Shown in pieces: positions 47,086 through 59,925 of a stretch of DNA of 64,000 bases. This DNA is from Thuidium tamariscinum. Its lineage: Eukaryota > Streptophyta > Bryopsida > Hypnales > Thuidiaceae. Below the pieces are notes generated by a model that worked only from the letters and a program-made list of their open reading frames with translations, ran no database searches and had not been told where the DNA came from. Every line of letters starts with the position of its first letter. Position 1 is the first letter of the stretch. Location of the stretch: assembly GCA_947034885.2 (NCBI GenBank), contig OX344750.2, positions 41,898,821 to 41,962,820 of the forward strand, written 5' to 3'. A program made the position numbers and the translations under genes.

Positions 47086-50000
47086 ATGGCAGATATGGAG
47101 CCAGATAATGGAATTCCTCTGCTACTAGACCAATCAGAGGAAGCTCATTCGCATCACGAGGAAGAATTTAAGGCGGACGAAGTGGGCGTGGAGAGTCTGG
47201 ACTATGAACCAATTCACAGTTTAGTGTACGCACAGACAAAGAAAGGAAATCAACAAAGAAAAATCTATGGGTGAGAAATTTAATATAGTTTCGTACGTGG
47301 GTCAATTGGCCTTCGTCTGAGATCTCTATAAAATTGATAGTAGAATTTAGTATTTTGTAGTACTTAATTTCTTTCCATATCTGTGCAGGTACACTGGTCT
47401 TACATTTGCCAAATGGATTATTACCATTACAATTGGTCTTCTTGTTGGTGAGTATTATTGAATCCTTTGCATGCATACTCTTTTGATTCCATGTAATAAT
47501 CAAAAGCTCCTGAACGATCTTTTTTTTTAACTTAAGTAAAATGTTAAGGAGCATCAGGGTTGCACAAGCCTATAGGAGTTGAAATATTTCAAGTATGTAT
47601 GTCGCAGGTCTCGTTGCTTATCTTGTGGAAAGCTCGCAAGGACGATTAATCTCTTTGAAGGTAACTAGATTGCTGCTGCATGATTGCAGCTCCTCATAGA
47701 TGTGCCTCACCTGAATTTTTATAGTACTGGCTATATGCTTCTTCTTTTATTTTTGCAGTTTACTAGACCAATTAGTACTATTTGGGTTAAAAAGTTTAGG
47801 CTTTGGGGATTTAAATTTCTGCCACTTTCCTGAATCAGCAAGTAGAAATCTCTGACATCCTGAATTGGAAGAGCAGAAGGTCTGGACACAAGAAACGATA
47901 GACGAAGGACTCAAACTACCGTTAGTCTTCCTTGCGTACTCTGGATTTGGCATTCTTTTGGTTCTCATGTCTAGCTGCTTAGTTCTTCTCTGGGCTCCAG
48001 CAGCAGCAGGTGGAGGAGTAAGTTCTACAACACCTTGAAGCATTGCTTTTTCTTCAAAAAATTACTGTTTATTCTTGTGCATCAGGGGATGAGCATTAGA
48101 CTCTGCATTCTAGTTCTCTCATGTCAATTGTGCTGTTTGTCATGCATCTGAAAATATGTGTGGATATCATCGACATCATAAGTTATCAAGAATTTGAAAC
48201 AGAGTATTCGAGTGTTTGCAGGTGACTTTGGTGATGGCGTACTTAAATGGGATCGATATACCGAGTTTCTTTGAATTTCAAACTCTTGTCACGAAGGTAT
48301 TTCATATCTTTGCTGATTATTCGCCTTACGAAGTTTGTGACATCATGCTGTGGATTCGTACTTCGCTAGTTTTGCGTGGAGGTGAGCTTGTGCCTCTGTA
48401 TTGCTGTGTTTCTTTTGGTGCACATGTCTAAGACCTTATGTGTTGATTTGATGGCAGATTGTTGGAACAATCTGCACAATTTCCTCAGGGTTACCAGTAA
48501 GTCTGCGTGTTCTCTCACCTGTGTTCTTCTGTATAGGGAGTTTTGATACACAAATTCATGGTCTCTGACATCATTTTTTTGGTTTACTCTTGTTACCATT
48601 TAGTCCTTCCAGAATATCATCGCATGTTGCAAGAATGAGGTTAGCGTATAACTTCTCATATTTCTCATCGCTTGCCTGAGTTCTGAGTGTGATGGAAGTT
48701 TTAGAAATTTCGGCGAGTTACCTGATTATATATTTCTCTGCGGAGCAGATTGGGCAGGAAGGACCAATGGTGTACATTGGTGCTGCTATTGCCTCCTCCC
48801 TCACCTGGATGCATGGTCGTTTTCCAACACATAGGAGAGATGGCTCGCAACGGTACTCAAACCCGTATCTGCAAAATATCAGCAAGTTCACTCAGCGTGC
48901 CTGGCCATTTGTAAGTAGTGCCCCATCTAGTGTTGTCTTGGGCTACCAGTTGTATCGTGGTGCTGCAAAGATAACAAGTAGACCTAACGACTACGAGGGC
49001 AGATTTATCTGTGTCGTGACTGATCCTTGATGGAATATGATAAGTACGTGTGTTGTGAATTTCCCGGCAGGACTTCCATAATGACAAAGATCGACGAGAA
49101 TTCATCTCAGCTGGAACAGCGGCAGGGTAAGCTGATTGAAAACTACCCTCTGCAATCTCTTTCTTAATACTCTTTCTTCAGTCTCGTTTTGATACTTAGT
49201 TGATGTAATTTACACTGATGGGCATCTCTAAGAGAAAATTAGTTGTGATCCTTACAGCTTGGCTGCTGCCTTTGGTGCCCCGATTGGTGGAGTGCTATTT
49301 TCTTTGGAAGAAGCCTCAAGTTTTTGGTCTAGAAAGGTACATTGATTGACATTTTGTCTCAAAAATTTCAGACCTCATGTATACACTTTCTTCAGCATCT
49401 CCTTCAAGTGACAGTACCTTGAAGTATTAGTGCTATCCAATGGATTTCAGTTCATTTTGGAATTTTGGAATTAAGATGGTGAGGAGAACCATACGTTACT
49501 ATACCTTGCTATCTGGAGTCGTACTATTACATTTTGCTACATGATTATTTTTCGTTTGGTCACAGGTGATGTGGCGCTCACTTTTGTGCACAACAATGGC
49601 AACCATGATTCTTGCATGGTTGAATGATAGGTGAGTTTTTCAACCTTAGGCGTTTTGAATCAGCGTATTTGAATGACATTGTATTACTTTGTCCTTCTCT
49701 TGCATTTTCTTATCTGATTGACCTTGTGTCAGATTATGTCAAGTGTTGGTCTCAAAATAATCACATGACCAAAATATCTTACCTTCGTTCTGTACGTCCG
49801 TTCTTACACATCATTGGATCTCTACCTCTTGGTGGTATCTGATAATTAGAGTATTCGATGCATCCATTCATCTGATACGGTGCTCATTCCCTTTATGTTG
49901 CAGAGATTTCTCTCTATCATTACCCGGAGGTCTAGCCTTTAAAGGCATTCAGGTAGGACCCGTGACCACATCATTTAATTGTAAATGCACTTTAGTGTGC

Positions 50001-53000
50001 AACCTAATCTGTTCCCTTTCAGTAGGCATTGAATGAAGTCACCCATTTATTTACGAAGAACCTCAAGCATCTCAATACTGTACTTGTGATGACGTTTTCC
50101 ATTTGGTGTACAGGTCGAGGTCGATTTGTATGCTGTGCCGTTGATCATGCTTACTGCTGCTTCATTAGGTGTGTTGGGAGCGTTGCTCAATACAGCTCAT
50201 GGTTGGCTATCACAACATCGGGCTTCTTCCAAGAAGGGTCTTTGGAGGTCCGTTACTGTTATGCTGACTGAGAGTGTTGCATACTTTATGTATGAGATTC
50301 ATGTATGCTTACATTATTTACATTTCTGATTTGTTGTGAACTTTCGCTACAAGTTGATCCTTTATGCTCCGTTTCGCTTTTATACGTGCGCAGGGTTGTT
50401 GAGGCATGCTCCATCACATTCATTGCTGTTGGCACCATGTTCATATTGTCTCATTTCTTTGGTCGCTGTCTACCCATCCAGCGGGGGTATGTGATTCTGA
50501 ACCAAATTCCACTTTATTGCCTGTCAAATATAGTTTGTGTTTCCTTGACTTAGTAGCAGATTTACTTCTGCCTCATGCATCGCTCTCGCCTATTTTGTAC
50601 TGCAACGGAGTCGGTTCTTTATCATTTCTGTAAAATTGATATTTCCCAATTATCCCGCGCTGGATCACCGAATCATTTGGGATGTTTTCGACAAGGTTCA
50701 TATTTTTGAGCACGATAGTGACTAGACTGTTTCTGAGCTCCTGATCACACTTCTCGTTACAAATGCTCTTTGGTGATCTCCAGGCAACAGGGTGAGAAAT
50801 ATTGGTTCCGATATACATGTCCGAAAACTGACCTCAATACTGGTGTAGCCTACTACAACGACCTTGCCTCGTTGTATTTTGGAGTTCCCCACGAGGTGTG
50901 ATTTGTATACACGTGTCTTTGTTCGATGACTTTTGTCTGAATACCAGATTGATAAAGATATTGTATCTACCCTTGCATTGTGTTTTTACCTGCTTGACAC
51001 CATAGTTCATTCACTAACGGGCGTCGTTTTTGCGAACAGACTATCAAGCAGTTGTTCGCATTAGGAAGCGAATTAGACACGTACTTTAGCGTACGAAGTC
51101 TTCTTCTGCACTCGATGTCGTTTTTTATTCTTTTCAATCTTGCGTACGGTGTTGCAACTCCGGGAGGCATTTTCATGCCCTCTATCATGGTATGGTTTTC
51201 TTTCGAAACTGGGGTTTGAGTATCATCTGTGCATAGTTTCTCGGAACTATAATAACCTGCTTAAATCTTATACAATGAGAATTCCCTTTTATTGATGGTT
51301 AACGCTCTAAATTAATTTCATACCTGCTTTATAACACCCACATTTCGCCTTGTTGTACAATGATCAAATGAACTCTTACTGCTCAAAGTTGTACCGTAAG
51401 TAAGGTTGAGCCTTTTTTTAAATTTTCGACCATCACTCTACTTGTCCTCAGCAGGATTGATTCTCTTCCTTTTGTAGGTTGGGGCCTCTTTTGGTGCATT
51501 TCTTGGAAGAGTGTTCCAAGTGTACTTTCTGCAGTAAGATTTCTGATCATTTTCTTTTTTTAATTTGATGTATTCACATGTATATACTGATCAGCACACA
51601 GCTTGTAGTTTATGCTAGATATGGACATTTTGTTGTTGGGAGGCTGCTATACAATGCTAGGAGGTTATTGTACCAAATTACTCATTAATGAAGGAATTGA
51701 ATTGGCTCTGAAGGAACAACATTCAAATTGGCCTTCATGCGCTGGTTGGAGCAACCGCTATGCTGGGGGGTGTTTTCCGGTCGTCTTTATCTTTGGTACA
51801 ATTCAGTCGACTCCTTTCTGCTTTTTCGGGGTTGTTTTATAGTTTTCAGCGCAATTATTGAATAAGTATAAAGTATTTAGTCCTGACTATACATTTCTAG
51901 GGTGTACAACCTGATCTTTTTCCTAACCATAAGCGTCATTATCGAGGGTTTTTAATGTTTTTGATGTTCAATCTTGCTCTGTATGTGTGCATGTTCCTCG
52001 TTTAATTCCTCCTTTCCGAGTGCAGGTGGTCATCATGATGGAGGGTACTGGTAGTCTTCATTATCTTATACCAGCTATCATTGCCATCTATGTTGGCAAT
52101 TGGATGGCACAACATATTCACCATGAGGGGGCTTACGAAGCTGACTTGGAACGTTTGGGTATGCTTTAACCTCGGTTGACGCTTATAATCGTATTGAACA
52201 TTATTTCTTTGATATACCAATTTTTGAAATTATGATACTCATCATGATTCATTTCCTGGGTCTTTTGTGCGCTCATTACTGGGGTGCAACGTTCTCCTTT
52301 CGATTCACCAGAGTACGAGCCAGGATTTCTGAGTATTCATGATTGTGTGTACAGGGGAGGTTCGTTTTCTACAGAGTGAACCTCCACGCCATATTATCTC
52401 AGTGACTGCAGCGGAGATGATGGCCCCAAATGTCATCACTTTAACAGAGGTAATATTTTGTTTGCACTATTGATGCACGCAAACAAGTATCCTTTCTCTT
52501 TGGGTTCACTATTCCTTTCGATTTTGTTTGTAGATATCAAAGCATTGGAGTAATGTTTTTGCAGAGTTTGAGTCTTCAAATTACTCAGTCTTATTGCCGG
52601 TTAGAATGGTTTAGTTTTTGTCTGAAATGTTCTGATGATCGCTCAATATTTTTCTCGTACAGATTGTATCAGTTGCTGATGTGGTCAAGATTTTGAAGAA
52701 CACTCAACACAATGGCTTTCCAATCATCAGACATACAGAAGTTAATGACGAAGGTCAACTGGTTGGCTTGATCCTACGACATCAACTATTGCTTCTCTTG
52801 GAACAGCGGGCTATGATTGAAGTGGACTCAGAGATGCTGCAGCTGCCACTTCCTGAAAGGTTCATTGCGCGAGATCCTAGAGTTACCAAAGAACATGTTT
52901 TCTTGGAACATGCCATGCGTGTCTATCATCATTGCCATAATCCTCACAGGCGATATTTGTCTTCTCGTGCTGAAGCTATCGACGACTTGGAATTGGATGA

Positions 53001-53963
53001 CATTTTAAGGGTACGCTTTTACAAGATCTACCTTGGTTTTCTGTTTCCTACGATGATTTATAAGGACTTTTGACAATTGATTTCTTCATCTGAAACCCAC
53101 TTGTTATTCGTGACACATGTATGAGATTTGTGAAGCTATCTTTATATATCATATTTTCCTATTGAGTTTATTTGCCTGACAGGGTGTGAAAGTTTTAATT
53201 TCTTAGAACCAATTCTGATTTATTCATCTCGTTGTACACAGGAACACACAGGATTAACAAATGGACTGCATGAAGCTAACATATCCAATGGTTCGGCAAT
53301 CAAAGAAATACAAGAGAGTAGTGAGTCGGCAAAGACAGAACAGCAAACTTCTCGCCACAAAAGGGAACTGGCTCTGGACCTCAGATACTACATGAATCGT
53401 GCCCCTGTTACGGTAAGCTGGGCTGTCAAGTCTGAAGTGTCATGACAGATCCTTTCTAATGTAGCACCTGATCTGAATATGCTCTGACACAGATTATGCT
53501 CTGTTTATACGATATTTTCGCTAGTTGGATCCTCTGAATTTGACAGCATATGCTATTTCTGCTTGTATCCAGGTTCGTGCGGAGTGTTCAGCACAACGTG
53601 TATACATTATATTCCGAACATTAGGCTTGCGACATTTGTGTGTCACAGACTCCAGCAACAGGTATGCCTTCCATAGATTTTAGCTGTCAGGGTGCAATTG
53701 GATGATTACTTACCTGCTCTGACTCCCAAGTAACCATGCATGACATTCTCTTTCCTGTATTTTGTATGATTGGAAATTGAAAATGCACATTATCTTGCTC
53801 CTGCAGTGTTATAGGAATGATCACAAGGAAAGATATAGCTCAAAGTGCTCATCACCGAGCAGAACACTCGGAAGGCAAAATCATACTGGAACGACAGGAG
53901 TCGGACGGAAGCTCATACTTCGGTGACCGAGCCAGTAAAGACATATTGTTCTCCCTGCCGTAG
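47086..53963 (+). CDS. CLC: CLC chloride channel/anion-proton exchanger with two CBS domains
   Basis: Twenty-four coding exons, all in frame, about 867 residues: 47086-47270, 47389-47447, 47608-47660, 47759-47774, 47872-48017, 48222-48296, 48458-48496, 48749-48910, 49071-49126, 49258-49336, 49566-49630, 49904-49952, 50114-50247, 50394-50486, 50784-50895, 51040-51189, 51478-51533, 51714-51795, 52026-52158, 52355-52449, 52663-53010, 53242-53412, 53573-53661 and 53807-53963. The 47774/47872 junction is least certain. Motifs: [18 protein letters not shown] (about 147-163), GQEGP with gating Glu at about 195, [10 protein letters not shown] with proton Glu at about 281, GGIFMPS at 483-489. CBS domains span about 590-690 and 775-835. 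The layout matches CLC-6/7-type endomembrane exchangers. The N-terminal IPLLLD resembles a dileucine sorting signal. Oddity: the selectivity motif GSGIP reads GGGVT. Confidence 0.93.
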
Positions 53964-54994
53964 GTTGAAGCCCTTGACCTTGAAACTCCAGCATTTTCGC
54001 ATCTTCAAGCGCTTCTGCTCTTTCAGTTCGAACCTTCTGCAGTTGACTGCACGATAATGGCCACCTGTCCAAACTCTGTCATCTTTTCTGTGGTCTTAAG
54101 CCAGTCAAGGAAGAGAAGGCTGAATGCTGGATGGCTATGGAAACAACGTAGAATCCAACAGGTTTTGCATCAATGTAATCAGATGCTGTGGTGGTTTTTG
54201 AATGTGCTCGTTACCAGGCACTAGCGAGAGAGTAATGAGGCACTATGCTTCTAATAGCGACGTGTAGTGCACAATTGATTATTTTGTCAAATGCGCAGTT
54301 TAGAGCATTCCATTGAGGTCCCTGAATTTTTTGTGGTTAACTTAGTTGCCAAGAAGTTGAATTTCTATTGAGTTTGTGCTCTGTATGAGACCGGAAGTAA
54401 AATATAACTGCAATTTGCCCATGTGTAGTACGCCTGCAGATTGATTTCGGTCTTACGCTTAGTGAATGCAATTTCTCTAGAATAAAGAAACACAGTCAAT
54501 GTCATCCATCCAATTTTTCTTTCAGTCAGTTGTGAAATTTCCTTACTTTTTCTTTATTTATTTGGGGGGAATTATATATCACTTATTTATTTAAGTCATT
54601 TTCAGGAAGGGCTATTAATCTGAATTGAGGATAGTCAATTTTTTAGGTGAGCTTGCATTCTTAGGACTAAAAATTATCTAAAAGAGAAACAAAGTAAACT
54701 TTGAACCAATGCTGTAATCGTTTGATGACGCTATGGTAGGTTGAGTGCCTATTTTATTTCTAAAATCCCTATTGCATAGATTTGATATAGCTTACAAGAG
54801 TAAATTTGTTTTAATTATTTGGTTTAATGCTTTAGTATGTGTTTATATTGTTTTTCAATGTTTTTGGATCTAAGATTGAAATCTTAAGTGACTTAAAACG
54901 TAAAATTAAACCTAAAAAACACAATTTATTCTATAATATACACCCAATGATAACTTGAGGTTCAATAACTATTGATCCAAATAAATTATCTCAA
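53964..54994. other. CLC 3' UTR and spacer
   Basis: A possible polyadenylation signal AATAAA lies at about 54481. No other gene. Confidence 0.5.
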
Positions 54995-55918
54995 CTCCTA
55001 AAGGACCATTGCCCCTTTGGAGGACAAATGGGATTTTAGGTAGGTACCTATGGTCTCAATTTTCATTTTCATTTTTTGAAACTTGTTTTGAAAATAGAAA
55101 AATTGATTAGCTTTGTAGGAGTATGATATTTTTTTCAATTAGTACTTGGGAATAAAAGTTATGTCCAAATAGGGGAGAAGGGGCAATCCAAATAAAATTA
55201 TAACAGTTAAGTTTTAAGAAAATAAAAATCTCTTCTTATCGATTATATTTTTTTCTATATAGAAATCTTTGATTCATTCCATTTGAATTTGTTAGAAGAA
55301 AGTTATGGAAAATCTTGTTTTTTAGGCAATTTGATTATCTTTTGGAAAAATTAACTTACAAAATTTATTTTTTAATGCAATTTTTATAAATTTTCAAGAA
55401 ATGGTTCCACATGGTTTATTTTTCTTCTTAGAACAATCTCATTATTGAAATTAGTGCATTCTAATTCCATCTTTGAGATATTAATAATTTAGATTTTCTT
55501 TCTATCACATATCTTTTTCTATTTAATAATATTTTTAAAATAAAAATTAAGTATTTTTGTATTATCTTTTTTTCCTAGATTCTCAAGTCAATTCTCCACC
55601 ATAAATATGTAAAGTTCAAAACTTTGTAGTGCAAAAGATTAAAGTTACTAAGGTTCAAAGTCAAATAATCTATTCCAACAATGTAACAACAATGTAATAA
55701 AAAACAAACTATTTTTGCACTTTAAATATAGATATCTTGCAATTTGTGTGGTCAAAATTTTTGAAGTTTTTTCCATACATTTTTATACTACTCAAGTATA
55801 AGATCCTACAATTAGATATGTGAAATAAAGAGTTTTCAAGTCTTTTTACTTTTTGCTAAATAAATCATAGTTTTAAGTGTTTTTTGCAAGATAAAAGCCT
55901 TGGTCTTTAGTTTAGGGA
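54995..55918. mobile_element. TTAA-family (piggyBac-like) element, diverged copy, about 924 bp
   Basis: It starts TCAA|CTCCTAAAGGACC and ends GGTCTTTAG..TAGGGA|TTAA. The body matches the reverse of 33258-34180 (CCTTTGGAGGACA..TGG against CCTTGGAGGACACTTGG; GATTAGCTTT; ACTTGGGAATAAAAGTTATG against GCTTGGAAGCAAAAGTTATG). It is almost the same length as that copy. Confidence 0.65.
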
Positions 55919-58900
55919 TTAATGCATCAATATAAAAGGTAGGAATGTCCAAAAGGTCCACTTTTTTAATAGTCATAGTTATTGCTATTAGATTGGTTGA
56001 ATTTTCATACTTTCTTGTTGGTAAATGAAAAGAGGTTTCAATGCACCAAAGAATGTAACATTTAGATACTATTTGCAAAGGTACCTAATAATTTTTTAGA
56101 GATTTATGCATAATAATAATGGTGGTTTAGATAGGGTGCAATTTTAGAGATACATAGATAGTAAGTGGATAAGAAGAAACATAAAGTAGAATATACGAAA
56201 AAAAGATAATACAAAAATGTAGTAGTTGAAGTTTATAAATTTCTCTACTTGAATTTCTTCTATATATAGATATGAAAGTTGAGGTTATTGAATTTCCTCA
56301 AGCAATTAGAAATTGTATATAGACTATAAAATTTTCATCAAGTGTGAGAAATTGGATTTTCTTTGCATTGTATTGAACCAAAAAATTAAAAAAAGTAGTG
56401 TACAAAATTAGAGTAATAAAAGTGGAGTGATTCATGCCTTCATGGGGCACTAAAGACTTAAAACTTTTCACAAGTTCCAAATGTCATTGTTTACATTTGG
56501 TGATGAAATGATTGCATAAAACCAATTCAATCTTTGAATAATCTAATAATCTAAGTTAACATAAATTCTAGGGTATATATACTTGAACATTCAACTTACT
56601 CTTATAGTACTTCATTATGAGGTGTATTTGAAGGGTACAAAATGGATTCCATTACACATCTTTATAATTCTATCAACTCCTACACCATATTAAAGAGGGT
56701 AAAAGTTAAATGTGCTTCAAGGATAACACAACATCAATAGCATATACATTCCATTCATTAATTAAGTACTAATCATTCACCATGGAGGAGTTGTTTTGTC
56801 ACAAGAATTTGCAATTGAATTGCTTGGTCATTGGCATACTTAGTATAATTAATTTTGGATGCTCTATATTTTACAATTTTTTATTAATTACTTGTCAATA
56901 TTCATACTATTTTTATAATAATTTAATTAATTTTGGATTTTCCAATAACTTCAAGTGGCATATATATTGTAAATCTATAATACTATGTAAATCAAGAAGA
57001 TACATTTTAATTTCTTTATAACTAATGATAGTAGATACTTATATTGTATTTTATAATATTCTTATATAGTGGTATTTTATTAAAAAATAATAGTCTAATA
57101 TGAGTTTGTATCTTTCTCAAAATCAAACATTAAGTAAGATTTGAAGGCATTAAGAGACTACGTTACGCCCAATTCTTATATTGTAAAGTAGCTACTATTG
57201 GTTAGAATGAAAAATAATTCTAAAAATAACTAAAATAAATTTTTTTGATTAATTTGACATTTTAAAAATTGAAAATTTATTTTCATTCAAAAAATTATTT
57301 TAAAATTGATTAAATATTATTATTAAATGTGGCAATCTCTCAACCATGTCAAATTGCTTGTGTGGCAAAGTTTGTAACTATAGCTCCCACAACTTGGAAA
57401 CTTGAAGTCTTCTAAAGGCCTCAAAAATCCTCTAATGCCTAAAATTTAAGAATATATTAGTAGGACCTTCTTTATAATGGTTGAAAAGCATAAGTCATTG
57501 AAAGCAAAATTCTATATTTTTGCATTTCTTTTGCAATTGTATACTATAAGACAAGTGTATTTAGTGAATATTTAATACTTCAAATTGCATGAGTTATACA
57601 TCTATCTTGAACTAATGCTAATGAAAATTTCTCTTAGATTTGTACAAAAGTCATGTCTCAATTTTTCTTCTAAGTGAGCACATTCTAGTTTTCAAAGATG
57701 TTAAAGGATGTTAATGTGGATTGTGAAGCACTCTTAAAAATAATGAATTGTTAGTATTTCACTATGCCTATGCATCCAAAAGATGCAGAAACACTTCCTT
57801 TGACTACCACTCCTAACTAAAAATATCCAAGACCATCAATGTCCTTAAAAAAGATTTAGTCGCCTTTCTATATTGTTGATCTAAATTGTAGAAAAAATCA
57901 TTTGATCAAATCCTTGACATTGATCCTGATACTTTTTGAATATGATATATCATATATAATGCATTTTATACATACAAGTACATGATATATATGGATACAC
58001 TATAGTTGATATAGAAAAACATGATATACATATTCAAGTATTGATATAGGATATAGTACAAACATCCCATATCAATTGCAATGACAAAATTTTCTAAATA
58101 ATTATAAATAATTTTTTCCAATTAATTAATTTATAAATTATGACAATAGACAATAGGGTCACTATTTGTATCTATGATACTATATTTCGTATAGTAATAT
58201 AGTTGACAAAATATAAACACTTACAATGAAGACCACTCTATAATAATGATCCAAATGCATATCATATTTGAAATTACTAAATAGTACAAATGAACCTTAA
58301 AAAACTTCAAACATTCATATATAAATTTTTCAAAATTCTTCACATAATCATTGCTTACTATAATGATAGTTCAAAATATATATTTTTGTAAACATATATT
58401 TTTTTTTTAATAATATACCAATTTCTTGGATGTATTTTACAATAGATGTTCTTGAAATTAAAGAATTAAAAAAAATCTAATTGACTTCAAAAGCATTTAT
58501 AAAAGTATTGAATTTTCATGTATAAAATACAAAACAATTTGAACAATTTTCAAGTTACAAGAAACTAAATCCTTTGTAAGAATGTGACCCTTCTATTTTT
58601 TCCTACATTCCTAAAGAAATGAAAAAAAACCTAAAAATCAAAGGTTAAGGGCACATCAATTATATCAACATTTGATCTATTTTCTTTTTAAATGTAAGGC
58701 AAGGAAAAATATAATATAATTGTAAGATTGTACACAATAATTCAAATTCATTACAAATTAAATATTACAATGAGCAACACAACTCTATGTTCTTAGTCAC
58801 TATCAATAGTGCAAATCAATGAAGCCCTAGTGTTTAATGTAAATGCTCAATAATTTAATTGTGATTTTGCTATAAGTAACTACTTTAAAACTAATGAGAT

Positions 58901-59925
58901 ACTATGTACTAGGACTTTTATAGGGAAACAATATTGTGCACTTAGAAAAAATATTGTTTATAAAAATGAACAATGATGCATTCTAGGTAAATTGTTTGTA
59001 TAATGACATGCCAATAAAATTAGTTTGAATTCATAAAATGTAAGATACTGAATTTCTTTTGAATTACCATTATATTCTTTTGAGAAGTTTAATAAACATG
59101 AAAGATTTATGAAATTGCACTCTTTGTTGAAAATTTCAACAAATATTAGATTACAATGCCAATGAATTGAAAGTATACTCTATCATATTCAATGTTTAAA
59201 TGAACCTTAAAGATAAAACTATTGGAATGAAAATCTTGCAAAGGCTAGTACAAACTAACAACATACTACAATTATTCTTTAACTTCTCCAATAGTGCAAT
59301 TTTGTCATACAAATGTTCATATAGCTAATTATGATGGCACCAATAGCAAGCGACATACTTTGCAACCATCATTATCAAGTCAAGATTCCAATGGCCAAAC
59401 ACTTGTGGCAAGAATTGTATTAATTATATCAAATTTACATTAAAGTCTTATTCAATATGTCATATTTTTTAATTCTCACCTAATTTTGTGACAAGAATAT
59501 AGAAATGATATATATGACACTAGTTAATTTAAAATTTATAAAAAGAATGTATTTTTTCCATTTAAATGATTGAAAATTTGAAATTGTTCAAAAAATCATT
59601 GTAGAGAAATATCATTTTAAAAATACATCTACTATATTCATTTTTTAATTTATTATTAATAAATTATTTATATAGAAAATAATTTACACCAACAATCAAA
59701 TACATGATTTTTGAAAGTTGCAATAAATTGAAGTAGTCAAATTCTTTTATTGAAATAATTATGTATTATAATAAAATATATTCTTCATTTTTCATTTTTG
59801 ATATTATCAAAACATTGCACTCCACACATTGTAGGGATTGATAAATTCACCCCTCCAAACACCTCACATATTGTAAATTAGAATATTTATTTTTACACTT
59901 ATATTGAATATTGATGGTATTTTAG
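55919..59925. other. Very AT-rich DNA upstream of the protease gene
   Basis: No ORF or repeat end that I can support. The 5' exons of the ubiquitin-specific protease should lie in here or further left, but none was recognised. Confidence 0.45.
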
